From NCBI GenBank assembly GCA_019914945.1, contig CM034100.1, positions 5,903,209 through 5,967,208 of the forward strand: a stretch of 64,000 nt of DNA, given 5' to 3'. A model generated the notes under the pieces. It made no database searches. It was given only the letters and a program-made list of their open reading frames with translations, and had not been told where the DNA came from. The number at the start of each line of letters is the position of its first letter. Positions within the stretch are counted from its first letter, which is position 1. A program made the position numbers and the translations under genes. The stretch is from Typha latifolia (lineage: Eukaryota; Streptophyta; Magnoliopsida; Poales; Typhaceae). Shown piece by piece: positions 34,201-44,650 of this stretch.

Positions 34201-37200
34201 ATTGGGCTGGCTGCCTGGCCAAAACTGTCCTGAAGGCGGACCTTGCCCTGCTACTACCCAGCCCTCCAACCTTTGCTCAGGTCTAGTACAAATATAGGTG
34301 TAGTCCTTCATATGCTTGCTTGGTTTAGCATGTTCTCTTTCTGAAGTTAATTATGAGTTGCTCTTCACCAACATTCTTGTCTCATGTCATGATTTTTTAA
34401 TATAAAGGATTTTTTCACTTAGCTTCTCCTCTGCTTAAGTATCATCATTAATTCTTTTTTATTCTAATCTTTTTATGGATGAGTTCATGATATTTGGTTT
34501 TCTCCTGGACTATTAGCCTTTGAACTAAGCTTTTCTTTGTGCTGTTTCCAGTATACTTATTTAAACTTTGAATGGGTTTGTGACTCGTTTGGAGCATAAT
34601 ACATTAATCACATAGACTGGCTTTGTGCAGAATGAATCACCATGTACTACCCAAATCATTTAAGTTTTGTGAGCTAGCTATCTCTTCAAATTGGCCTAGA
34701 TAAGCATAAGCTTTCTGCAATTCTTCCAATATGAGTATAATAGTATTATTTCCTCTGTTATTTCAAATAGTTATGTGATACTGTTCTCTAGGTTTAAGTT
34801 TCTTTTGTGCTATTATAGATCTGGGAATCGAGAGATCCATATTTATCAGCCCCAAGACATTTCACTTAACTGTCCTGATGCTAAAGTTGTGGAACAAGGA
34901 TCGTATTGCTGCAGCTTCGGAGGTCCTACAGGTGATTGACTTCTCTGGATCTAGTTATTTGTTGGCACTGTTTTTTTTTCCATGCATAATGCTCTTTTAT
35001 TTGCATAGCAGAGTATATCTTCAAAAGTAAAGGATGCTTTGGACAATCGACCAATTTCAATAAGGCTTAAAGGGCTGGTGAGTTTGCTTGCTTGGAATAT
35101 GGGTTTCTATGATGCACTAGTGGTTTTTTTACTCTCCACATCCTAATTTTTTGAATTATGCTTTAGTTAACCTATTTGAGGTTTGCTAATGCTATGATGC
35201 TTGCTATGGCCTTGGTAACTGAATAATATGCTCTGAGTAATGTGAGGTTACAAATTTTCTTGATGACTGATGAAATCTTATCTTATTTTAGTGCTTAACT
35301 TTTAGTATCTTTCATGAGAGTGTTAAGTGTACGAGTCCGGCAAAATAGACTAAAACAAGATCTTTTCAAGGAAGCTGCAAGACAGTTTCCTCTTTTTGCT
35401 ATTCGTCTTCTTAGATTCTCAAGACTAATTTTTCAGATTTCTTTGTGATTTTGATGCATTCTTATCTAATGAGTTCTCTTCTAATGTGATATTTTGAGAT
35501 TCAGAGAATGAAGTATCCTTGTGTTATTTGGACCATCCATCAAACAGTGTTTTGATGGTGGAAAAAATATGAGGAAATTGTTATTATAGAGTTTCCAATA
35601 GCTTTATTCTCCTTGGATGTCTGGTTCCTTCTCGATTTCTAATTCCAGATACATTTAGAGGGTTTCAGTATAAGAAGGGGAGAACCCACGTGAGTAAGGA
35701 AGTTTCCAATAGCTTTATTCTCCTTGGATGTCTGGTTCCTTCTCGATTTCTAATTCCAGATACATTTAGAGGGTTTCAGTATAAGAAGGGGAGAACCCAC
35801 GTGAGTAAGGAAGTTTCCAATAGCTTTATTCTCCTTGGATGTCTGGTTCCTTCTCGATTTCTAATTCCAGATACATTTAGAGGGTTTCAGTATAAGAAGG
35901 GGAGAACCCACGTGAGTAAGGAAGTTTCTCATCCTATATCCAAGTATAAGTATAGATCAGTTAAAGACATGGTATTTTGTATCTTGGTATCATGGGATTT
36001 ATTCCTATACAGATTTCTGACGAGTTTTATTAATCTGTTCATTTTCTTCTCAAGTATTCATGTGAGAAATACCATATGGCTGATATTGCAAAGTAGCTTT
36101 TGTTGTTTGTATGGCCTTGAAGAAATTCTTTCTGTTTAGCATTTGGTTATTGTTTTTGGTCCTAGGTTGTGAAAAATCTGTTGTACATTCCGTATGAATT
36201 TCTCAATCATGTCCTTGTCTCCTTGAAATTCGTATCAGTCACTGTTATCTAACAGTGTTCACATTGTAGAAATTTATTGTTTCACTTTACTTTTTGGAAT
36301 AAATCTCATGGAAATGTTTAATTGTAGACATGCATGAGAGGTTCCCCAGCAAAGGCTCGTGTGGTGTATGCTCCAGTCATAGAAGTCGGTGGGGAAGGAC
36401 GTTTATTACGTGCTTGTCGTATCCAAAATCAATTTACATTAATTACTCTGTTCTTAAATTACTCATTTGTTAGTGCAGTTATATGGTTTATTATATTGGT
36501 CAGATCATCCTCTTATGGCAAAATTACTCCTTGACTTTCCATTTTAAACAGAAGTCATTATTGATGCCTTTGTTGAGTCAGGCCTTGTTCTTGATAAGGA
36601 CGCCCACCATACATTGAAGGTAAGGCCTTAGAATATATTTTTTCCCCTAGTTCCTTATATTTTACTTTCTGCATTTCTTTTTTAAATCAAATGTTCTACA
36701 GTATAATCTTTGTCTACGATGGTTCTTACTAGGGTAGTAATTGCTACATAGTTAATGCTGAATTGTTCTTGCTTTACACTTCAGAAACTTTGTTAGTTAA
36801 TCCTCAACTATCACATTCTTATTGCAGGATCATTGTACTCTATTTTTGTAGCAGTACTGAATGCCGAATTTGTTTAAATTAAACTTTTCAGACTCTTGAA
36901 TGATTTGCAGATAATTCCACCTTATAATCACATTAGCAAGCATAGACCAGAACAGCAGACCTCATGTTGCTTGCAAACAAGATCTACATTGCTGCAATAT
37001 GTTGTATACGAAGTTAGATGCACACTGTGTATAAACCAAAATTGTGTACTGCCTAAACAAACAGATGCATTACCCATAAAAGTTCTACACTGCTTACATA
37101 AATGAAAATGTTGAACATAAAAAGTATGCAGTTACACAAATCTACGCATTACATATGAAATGCGTGCACCGCAAAGCCAAAGTAGCCCTTATTTGTAAGA

Positions 37201-37932
37201 AAGGTGTGTTTTTGTCCATATTCTTCTAATGTGATTATACAAATAAAATTATATTAAAAATCATTTGAGAATCTATTAGAAATGTAAAATAATAGGTGGA
37301 CATGCAGCTGACCTTCATCCAAGATCCATCTGTCACATGGATATCTGGATAGGAAGTGTTTGTAGATAGTTTTCTTTGAATGTAACAGATGGGTTACATT
37401 CAAATTTTATTGGAATCTTTATATTCTCTCAGGCAATGTTATATAGTGTAGGGGATAGTTGCACTCACCCAGTGCATGCCACTTTTATTCAATCATTACA
37501 TCTCTAACTATTCACAATCTACTGAGAAATTTTCTGCAGCTATTTGGCACATAAGTGGCCAATCAATTGTATATTATACCTCAAAACTAGTCTGACTCTT
37601 TTATATGCATGAGTTACAGTTGCATGCCACCTTGATGAATGTGCGGCACAGAAAAAGGTGCTCTTTGATCAGATAACTTTGTGGCATTTCTGTCTGTCAG
37701 AGATGATTTATGCAGGTTCCTTAATCTTGAAAATTATTATTTCAGGAGCAAAAGGACTGGAAGAAACGATTTCTTTGATGCTCGGCATATTTTTAGGGTC
37801 TATGGCTCAGAAGATTGGGGTGAGTATCACATCCCTGTCGTGCACCTCTCTCAGAGATTCAAGTTTGATGAAAGTGGATATTACCATTGCTGTTCTTCAA
37901 TTCCCTTGCCTGAAGACATGCAAACTGAATGA
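15818..37932 (+). CDS. ASCC1: ASCC1-like protein: KH domain plus 2H-phosphoesterase (AKAP7/LigT-like) domain
   Basis: Plant homologue of activating signal cointegrator 1 complex subunit 1, an RNA-associated nuclear factor. Exons seen: 15818-15968, 18292-18660, 25910-25947, 26074-26153, 27731-27798, 33057-33363, 34819-34931, 35009 (or 35012)-35077, 36328-36418, 36552-36619, 37620-37657, 37746-37932 (TGA). From the second exon on all phases agree and give about 474 residues. The KH domain (VPLIRFLRGQGGSMQKQIE, with its GxxG loop as GQGG) spans 25910-27798. The 2H domain has both His-x-Thr motifs, HLTV at 34863-34874 and HAT at 37623-37631. The C-terminus (HLSQRFKFDESGYYHCCSSI) matches the family. 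The exon at 18292 is an acidic, low-complexity linker. The first coding exon ends in phase 1 but the next starts in phase 0, so a small exon is probably missed between them or the N-terminus differs. Confidence 0.85.
16540..17690 (-). pseudogene. Antisense LINE (L1-type) remnant in ASCC1-like intron
   Basis: The minus strand shows pieces resembling a plant L1 element in shuffled or deleted form. A KERMILNAQGKNSG-type start lies near 17600. A DUF4283-like stretch (LSFLWQAKAMLTVVDMAAGV, then STFNRRRTG) is at 17050-17200. A zf-RVT-like lead (ESPFWMFSKDGKMTTSSVHY) is at 16700-16760. All frames are broken. The family assignment is by visual resemblance, so confidence is moderate. Confidence 0.45.
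18661..20980 (+). other. ASCC1-like intron, unique-looking AT-rich DNA
   Basis: First part of the 7.2-kb intron between exons ending at 18660 and starting at 25910. T-rich, no coding similarity, no paired repeats seen. Confidence 0.5.
20981..21533 (-). repeat. 3' LTR of small LTR element
   Basis: About 553 bp, aligned along its full length with 22327-22875 with scattered substitutions. Shared blocks include ATTTATTTAATGATTATTTA and ACACATGACCACTCCTATTT. Confidence 0.85.
21676..22218 (-). CDS. Short gag-like open frame of the small LTR element
   Basis: 180-codon frame with no zinc knuckle. The N-terminal part has a basic, heptad-like stretch (KEFSNKVAKSVKKSIERMEK) resembling the coiled-coil start of Gypsy gag proteins. 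The middle is Pro/Thr/Ser-rich low complexity (HPTPPTTTEQVPPPPSS). It starts shortly after the primer binding site, where gag would be expected. It is uninterrupted, but I cannot show that it is expressed or functional, and the second half may be only non-coding leader. Confidence 0.45.
   Translation of the reverse strand: MPPSLATINNKSSAWAKVFFKEFSNKVAKSVKKSIERMEKAIQALVVALLTQHGHPTPPTTTEQVPPPPSSTNNGETVETIQTATIIPSPIAIEHPPSLQIEPSIIATQQPLETATTPPSPTAMEARAKSSSFPLAAIQALSAQTIMIGHFLGFSVPEPWPKLHALRPRLEPPAIKTSGP
22309..22325 (-). other. Primer binding site (initiator Met-tRNA)
   Basis: On the minus strand TTGGTATCAGAGCCACC directly follows the 5' LTR. TGGTATCAGAGC is the exact canonical plant Met-tRNA primer site, so this site is undecayed. 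Confidence 0.85.
22327..22875 (-). repeat. 5' LTR of small LTR element
   Basis: About 549 bp, bounded by TGTTACGCAC and ATAACA, pairing with the LTR at 20981-21533. Confidence 0.85.
23219..24545. mobile_element. 1.3-kb insertion inside the MITE, with 8-bp target duplication
   Basis: Flanked by TAACCAAG (23211-23218) and TAATCAAG (24546-24553), 7 of 8 bases equal, while the unsplit MITE has this word once. The ends share a diverged CCGTGTCGG word in opposite orientation (23245-23256; complement near 24522-24531). The interior is AT-rich with a GATGGT/GATGGC hexamer array (23412-23461) and no intact coding region. Likely a non-autonomous DNA transposon, hAT- or Mutator-like. Confidence 0.62.
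23412..23461. repeat. GATGGT/GATGGC hexanucleotide microsatellite
   Basis: About eight consecutive hexamers, first GATGGT then GATGGC. They create an artefactual Met-Val/Met-Ala open frame. Confidence 0.85.
24626..25909 (+). other. ASCC1-like intron end with a local 105-bp tandem duplication
   Basis: Mostly AT-rich intron. Two adjacent diverged copies occur at about 25635-25740 and 25757-25860, each with CTTTTGGAGAAC-like start, the shared CAGCCCTTGTGTCTCTCTGG and CAAGCTGTT core, and an end like AGGCRTCTGARCTGC. No gene seen. Confidence 0.65.
26960..27160 (+). mobile_element. TRIM-like repeat fragment
   Basis: A short LTR-like end (CTTAAACTTTTAGATTAACTAA...TCTAACA) is followed by TATTATCAGAGC, a near match to the Met-tRNA primer site. 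Next come GAGTTCAAAC and TGTGGAGGACCACACCCTATTATC, a pattern repeated at 50930-51180. The second terminal repeat was not identified. Confidence 0.5.
27185..27364. mobile_element. MITE of about 180 bp
   Basis: Starts GGTTGCTTTGAGTTTAGGG and ends TTAAACCAAACAAGGCC. The ends are imperfect inverted repeats (complement of the right end GGCCTTGTTTGGTTTAA). It is a second copy of the split element at 23104-24625. No coding capacity. Confidence 0.75.
27799..29434 (+). other. ASCC1-like intron, left part
   Basis: AT-rich intron sequence with a short (TTG)n(TTA)n microsatellite at about 28001-28030 and no gene. From about 29299 an LTR-like start, TGTCACGACCCAAAATAG, precedes the foldback arm. Confidence 0.45.
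29435..30678. repeat. Left arm of a large intronic inverted repeat
   Basis: This 1.24-kb stretch pairs, in inverted orientation, with 31496-32830. Shared landmarks are the AAACAATGTTAAT block (29457 here), GCCAACAACTATAGCTC, the CTGTGGATCCACATCAACTA block, and the GGGCTGGG/GGCCCGGCCC run at the inner end. The pairing has small indels but runs the full length. The sequence looks like LTR-derived non-coding DNA. It lies in the intron between exons ending at 27798 and starting at 33057. Confidence 0.85.
30679..31495. other. Spacer between the inverted-repeat arms
   Basis: GC-richer DNA with a TATAAATTAAACCCTAATCC promoter-like block (30837-30858), a CT-rich and GCCGG-rich stretch, and a (GA)n run at 31237-31265. 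Its first 180 bp (30680-30860, GAACCAGAAAC...GGGGTTGAGAGAGG) also have an inverted partner at 32832-33003. It resembles an LTR promoter plus leader but has no coding domain. Confidence 0.5.
31496..32830. repeat. Right arm of a large intronic inverted repeat
   Basis: Inverted partner of 29435-30678. It contains one extra copy of a GGCCCGGCCCGATTAG-type unit near its inner end. Immediately outside it, 32832-33003 is an inverted copy of 30680-30860, and the next host exon starts only 54 bases further at 33057. Confidence 0.85.
33364..34818 (+). other. ASCC1-like intron
   Basis: 1.46-kb intron between exons 33057-33363 and 34819-34931. T-rich with a polypyrimidine tract and TTATAG acceptor. No repeat or gene recognised. 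Confidence 0.6.
35591..35923 (+). repeat. Three perfect 111-bp tandem repeats in an intron
   Basis: Units start at 35591, 35702 and 35813 (GTTTCCAATAGC...GAGTAAGGAA) and are identical at every base I compared. A partial fourth start (GTTTC) follows at 35924. The unit length is divisible by three, so an open frame runs through it by chance; it lies inside the 35078-36327 intron. Confidence 0.95.
36620..37619 (+). other. ASCC1-like intron, no recognised element
   Basis: 1.0-kb intron between the exons ending at 36619 and starting at 37620. AT-rich, no coding similarity. Confidence 0.55.
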
Positions 37933-39697
37933 CTGTCACTGTCTAGGATAATGTAATCAGGTATCCGCACTTTAATCTTATGGTACCCTTCTTGGACCAA
38001 TCTTCTCTTCATCTTTTTATGCCTTTAAATTTACATGCTTAGTGCTGATGTCTTGTTACTATTCTTTGTAGGTGCATGGTGCCCTTTTGAGTGTACCTTG
38101 CAATACTGTACATCCTTCAGGATGAGCAATATTCTGACGTCGATACTTTCAGCTGGCCACTCCTTTTCTCATTATTGTAAGTTACTTATTGTCCAATTCT
38201 AAATGTAGATTGTATCTGTTAGGTGGATATTCACTCTCTTTGGGCTACTTGATTCATTAGAATGAACATGTCCATGTAATTTCTGTTAGCAAGTTTGAAT
38301 ACTGTATACCTTGTTTTGCTAGATATGAATATCAAAATTCTCTAGTGTCAATTGTTGGTGTCTCCTCAGTTATCAAGTTGGATGATGCTCAAATTAGGAT
38401 GCATTTTCTCCATGTTCGTTTGTCTTGCTAATCAATTTACTTTTAAACAGTCAAATAGTTTTTTTTTTTAAAACTAATTTTGTTCTCTTAGTAGTTAATA
38501 TTACGAAACACCTAAAAGTCAAGAGCTCAATTATAAAGATTGATTTGGTAGAAACTTATTTCTTGACCAACATCATCCAATATAAATGTGGAGTCATTGT
38601 CATGCAGGTTGTGTTTGATAAAATGGTAAAACTGTGGTTTAATTCATTCAGAGTGTGACGTTAAGCTCTTAAATGTTTTGTGGCCCTATCCAGCTTAAGG
38701 CTATTTATTTGAGCAGGACAGCTTGGTTCTGAACTAGTTCTAAGATACCGAATAGTTTGTCATATATATATATATATATATTAGTCAGCCATATTTTCAC
38801 AACTAGATCCAAAACTATAAAGATATTCCCAAGATTTATTTCCCATCTATTTCTGGAAGAAAAACAACTGGAAAGATTTCAACGAAGTCTAACATTCATA
38901 TGCAAAGCAAAAAATATCATTCATTCTTTTTTTGGAATAATTACACTCGAGCAAGCCTTAGATGGTCTTTTTTTTTCTTTATTTTTTTGAACTAGAGATC
39001 TCTTGTCGTAAAAAATTTCTTACTTCAGAGAATCTATATAGTTAGACTATATTTTTTTTTCATAATTAAAGAATCTATGAGGATATTTTTTTTAGCTCAG
39101 GGATCTATATGGATTATAAAAAAGGTATAGGAAATGTAGGTTAATAACGGTGTTAGTACAGGGCTAAGTGTAACTACCATTTTTCTTAGAAAGTGGATAA
39201 TAAATAGTTTCCGTAGAAAAGGGTGATAGTTTTAAAGGACCAAGTATAATTATCATTATTTTTTCTCTTAAGAAGTGGACACTATTATGTGCTGGTGGAA
39301 TTTGAACCTTAAAATACCCATATAAAGAATCTCTTTGACCATTTAAGTACGGCATTTTTAACCATGAGTGGGACTCATCATCTTTCCCAATTGCTCTGGC
39401 CTGTAAAGTAACCCTAAGACACAAGTAGTTGTCATATTAAAAGGCCAAGCCTACCACCTTCAAGAAAGAGAGAGGTACCTTGTTTGATTCTAAGATGGAT
39501 TTAGTCCTTGTTTGATCCGAACTCTGAAGCATCGAATTATAGTCATCAGAGAAGAAGGAAGAATAAAGCTGAGTTCTACGGCAGCCCTCAAAACCATTTT
39601 TATGCGTTGAGCATCATTTCGATGAATACATTCTATTCCTATCCGTACTAATTATTCGACGTGACATCTGACTAGTTATCAATAAGCCTTTTGTTTT

Positions 39698-39751
<54 letters not shown>

Positions 39752-41399
39752 AATAAGTTTGGCCTCACTTGTCTTATAGAATCTTCTTTTTTCTTTCTAA
39801 AAGTCTTTGAAGGATCAAAGAAGACTGTGTCACGGCTAAAAGGACTTTGGTTGCTAAAAGACGGTAATAATTCCCTTTCTTACTTCCTTTTTCCTGTTAC
39901 TTTTAACTGTAGCAAGTTCCAAAAGAATGGGGGGGTTGGATCCTACCTCTCCAACTAAAACCATGTGTTTCAAATTCTTGCGATGATGAATTGCCACGAG
40001 TAAGCTAAAATTGGTCTATTTTGATTGTTTCTATGAGAAGAGTTAGCTCAATTATCTAACTTAATTATTAAGAATGACTAGTCTTATTATCTAGCTTATA
40101 GTCTACAAGCTCGGAAAAAAGAATTTATTAGTTATGAACAAGAACTTGGCTAATGTTTGTTCTCTTCTCAAATAAACCATAGGGATTTTTACATAATTGT
40201 CACTGAAATTTTTTTAAAATATCTAATTATTTTGATTTTTTTTTAGAATATTATAATTACGATCAAACTCTTTGTACAATGTCATTCTGTTTGTTAAATT
40301 CAACTAATTATAAATTTATAATTAAAAAACAACTTTGATTTAAAAAAGACTATTTTGTTTTTATATAAATTATTTAAAATAGTTCAGAAGTATTCAATAC
40401 TTTACCTAATATCATAGCCCTAAGGAAAAAAAATCTTCTTTTATGTCATTTTTATATGATTGTTATATAAATATTATGCTAAAAACTAACAACCATGGTA
40501 GTTCTAGAAGAGTGAAAATATTTTATAATATTTTAAAGTTTTCAGTGCCAATTGAGTCAAAAATAACTCTAAAAGATATAGTTTAGCTTTTTGTGACTTG
40601 TCATTTAGTGTTAACAAAAATTATAGATTCAATGTCTCTAACAAAAATGCCTTTACATGTGACACAGCAAATATCACATCCTCTTATTAAATGCATGTGT
40701 ACCTTAATTGGCCCTGCCCTGCCCTCATTGTGACCATTAAGCAATTCTCAAACCACATAATTATTTAGATACTGAGTCTCTTACGTGTATCCCTCTAATC
40801 CTAGAATTAGTCATTAATATTCGCAGAGAAGGCAATCAAGTGCAAATTTACTTGCTAACAATTATAGATCAAGTCAGCCCTTGGATTCTAGTGGTCGAGG
40901 CTCATCAACTCTTGAGGGAGGTTATGAGTTCACATCTCTCGTGAGTGTTGGGGATAATATTTGATAGATTTTTCATGAAAGAAGAAAACTATTGTATCTA
41001 TATTGTTTGAGTCTTTTGTGATCTGTCTTAGGAGGGTTGGTTTAAATGCCCAGCATATATGTAGAAAATAATTAATTTATCTTGTCTATGAGCTCATAAT
41101 CTATCAAAGAGAAAAACTACGGATGATTCCATTTAGACTCTCTAAACTATTGCTTGTTTTTATATACCCCTCATGAATGTTTTTTTAGCATAAATAGACT
41201 CTCTAAACCATTGAAAAACCTCACTTCTTTGATGCTATTAACAAAAAAAGTGAAAATATATCTTGTTTCACTAAAGGTAATTAAAAATGCCACAAAAAAA
41301 AGGAGGATTGCCTTCCTACACGTTAGGTAGGTTATTATCTCTAGATATAATATTTAGATATTCTTGAGGGACATAGTTTCCCAAAAAATAGAAAATGAT
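37933..41399. other. ASCC1-like 3' end and intergenic AT-rich DNA
   Basis: The 3' UTR probably ends within the first few hundred bases. The rest has simple repeats, (TA)n at 38762-38782 and (AT)22 at 39701-39744, and no gene I can support. Confidence 0.5.
39701..39744. repeat. (AT)n microsatellite
   Basis: 22 uninterrupted AT dinucleotides, followed by GTGTGTG. Confidence 0.95.
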
Positions 41400-44300
41400 A
41401 GAGATTTACCAAACTGAGTAAGTCAATTAGCAATAGATTTAGCCTCTTAGTAAACAAAATAAGCATTGATGATAGTCAAGATGTTGGTGATTCTCAATGT
41501 ATAAGAAATTCGCTAGGGCAATGTGTTTTTGTCTTCAAGAATAAGAGTTAGTATTTCACAATCAGAATATAGATAAGTTGGATAGGCCTATGGAGTGACA
41601 TTTGAGGAGGGCCAATCGTAGGACCTTAGCCTTAATGGCACTAGTGGTGGTGATATTAGCTGCACCTAAGAAGGTATAACGCCAACATGGTTGTGAATCA
41701 CAAAGCTGACACCCCCATTATTGTTCTTATCATAATATGCACCATCAATAATCATTTTGAGCATACGACCATTCAAAGCGATATCCTACTTGCCTTGAGC
41801 CTAGGGTTGCGTATTAAGCTTTAGGGGTGACCCTACCTATATACAACAATAGTTATGATATTGATGGACTCAAAAAAAATTTGTTGAAGATAAGCGTATT
41901 TCAACCTTTTCTTATATTTCAAAGGTCATATAAAATGCTGGCAAGAAGATTCCTTCTAAAGTCAACTTCTAGGTTTCACCTTAGCTAATCTAAGTTTCTC
42001 TACATATGAATTCTGAGGGTAGAATTGAATCTACAGATAACTTTCAAATAAGTCATAAGTTTCCTTAGCAGTAGGGCAATGAAAAAGCAAGTGAGATATT
42101 ATTTCACTATCAATTTTACAACATTGACATATGTCAGTCTTAGACAAAGACATCGCTTAAAGCTAAGAATTGATTAACAATGTCTTCACATGATTTTTCA
42201 AATAAAAATTTTAAATTTGGGCAAATCAACTACTTTTATAACATCTATTAGTCTTATTAAGACAAAATAAGATACTCATGTTTAGGAGCAAGAAAGTGGC
42301 AAAAGGAATGACACGTGACCTAGGCCTTAAATTAAGGGGTCCAAATCCACCTACTATAAGCGTAAGAGGTAATGGAATAGGCAAGACCACTAGGCTGAGG
42401 GAATCCCTAGGAGACTAAAAAAATATGAGGTCATTAGGAACTATCAACCGTGTGAGTCATCTAAATTTTTTAATTAATAGGTTGGGAGAAGGATGTACTA
42501 AGGTGTGTTTGAAAGCAAACAAATTATCAAAATATCAAATTGTCACTTTATCAATTTTGTCCACAACAATAAGGGGAACAAAGCTACAAGGCAATGCATA
42601 TATAGGAAGCCAGAGGAAAGATGGTAGACTGAAGCAAGGTGGACCTACTCAAAGAGATTGTTCATTATAGTCACAACATTTAGGATAACAAGAAATTATT
42701 CCATGAGATTCAAAGTCATTTCAATCACTACCCTAGAAGTCTAATTTAACAGTACAAATAAATCTAGTGGAACCTCTCTACTAGTTGACATAGAAGGAGA
42801 TTGGGTAATGAGAGAGGTTAGAGAAGATTTTTGAGAATGTTTAATGACTATGGAGAAGTTCCCCACTTTAAGGTCCTAAGAGTACCTTGCGCTCGAGGAG
42901 ATAGTCTCAAACCTAGAAGGAGTTGGGTATGGGAGGTGAAAGGTTGGGGGAGCCAGATGGAGTATGGTGTTAGAAAGTGGGAAAGACAATGAAAAGTAGA
43001 AGAGATTGTGGTAGGAGATAGAAAAGGGTGACAATTTTGCCTTTTGAAATGACCAAAGCAATATGCTTTTGATCAACATGGCGATAGCTCACACTCAAAT
43101 TAGCCCCCATACCACATGCATTGAGGGAGATCACATCTTCATTTAATATGCACAAAGGAGCAAGTGAGCTAGCTAAGGGTGAAGATTTGATACTTACTTG
43201 ATTAGTAAACACCTTATCCATATATTGTGACGCAGAGGAGGGCATGTTGTTGCACCAACCAATGATAAAGGCATACTAGTAGGATCTGTAGGAGAGAATA
43301 GAGTTATCATTTTTCACTCGTTGTGATCATTAACATGCTCTCTTGAGGTGACCTTGACGTAAATAACAAACTTGTCAAAATGCAACTAGTCCTGTGACGA
43401 CACACACTGTATAGGAGCGCCTGAGTCCTAACTTGAATCAAACTAGCTGCATTTTATGTCAAACCATAGGTATCCCTATATTTGATACCATAGTCACTAT
43501 GACTGGCAACTTAGGCACGTAGTTTTTGCATCGATTACCTTGCGCCACCCGCATCCAAGGCCCAAACAATAATTCATCATTATCTTCAACCACGAGTCAA
43601 CCTCCATACACCTCATCTTCGGGACTTTTGTGTTGGTAGAGGTGGCAGGCTTAGTCGGCTTGCCACTAGCAAGACCAAAGTTTTGCGAAGCATCAAGGCA
43701 CTCATACAAGCGATGACCCACCTTACCTCAACAAAAGAAAAACTTATGAAGGTTTTCATATTGGAATTTGACATAACACTTCATGTTGCCAATCCTTATC
43801 CAAAGTGATTACCGAAAGGGTTTAGACAAGACAAACTTGATACACATGCAAGTGTACATGCATCAAGCTTTTGGATAGTGTGGTATCATCAATAGATAGT
43901 GAGACCCCTAATCTCGCTCTAATATCGACCAAGAATTCAGACTTCTGATATTCCAACGGGAGATCCAATGTTCTAACCCAAATAATAATAGCCTGGATAA
44001 ATTTCTCTATTCGAAAGAAATAAGGTTACTATCATATCAAGTTCAACACTGGCTCCCAAATAGACCATGGGCTTTTAGTTAGTAATCTAGTCATGTCTTC
44101 TTCAGATGATAATTGAAATAAGTAAAACTATACACCATGTTGAAAGCTAGGATTAGACCATTGATCGGCGAATTTTTAGAAATAATAGATCTTAGAGCTT
44201 CAGTGAGCATGAGCTTTTCAAGGAATTTTCCATAAAGTGCAAACTTTCATTCAGCTCTGCTTACCTTCAGCATAACCGAGTCAATCTCTACCCATTCAAT

Positions 44301-44650
44301 GGTCATAACTTTGATCCTCTTTAAGATACGGGGAGGAATGAGGGAGAATTTCTTAGGAGCTAGATGGTTCCCTTTAATGGTTGGTCTTTAATCACCTAGG
44401 CCTAGAATCCATGACATTTATCGCAGTTGGTGGCTTCACCATTAAATATAGTAGAGGCGGACCTAAGGAATGTAGGTGGTCCCCTCCTCAGCCATAGGGA
44501 TCACTAGGGCTTCCAATAAAGTTGCCTCATTAGGTGTTAAAACACCCGACTAATTATGAATACGAATAACGTTGTCATGAGAAGGGCCAAGACAGCTACC
44601 TCCCCTATCGGGGAAGAAGAGAAAAAAGACCCTGACAATCGTAAGTAGAG
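41400..44650 (-). pseudogene. Antisense L1-type LINE remnant (ORF1 plus ORF2 end)
   Basis: The minus strand carries parts of a plant L1 retrotransposon in correct order. ORF1 lies at about 43480-44000, with a DUF4283-adjacent motif (IIWVRTLDLPLEYQKSEF, then DIRARLGVSLSIDDTTLSKS) and a zinc knuckle KVGHRLYEC at about 43690-43720 (first Cys pair partly degraded). The end of ORF2 lies at about 41480-42130, with a zf-RVT motif (CQCCKIDSEIISHLLFHCPT) followed by an RNase H-like start (KMIIDGAYYDKNNNGGVSFV). Most of the endonuclease and reverse transcriptase is missing and all frames are broken. Confidence 0.75.

Noticed and set aside
35591..35923. Possible CRISPR-like array
   Set aside because: Units are contiguous 111-bp direct repeats without spacers, in a plant intron.
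35690..36139. 149-codon frame with an internally repeated peptide
   Set aside because: It runs through the perfect 111-bp tandem repeat by chance because 111 is divisible by three; it lies inside an intron and has no homologous look.
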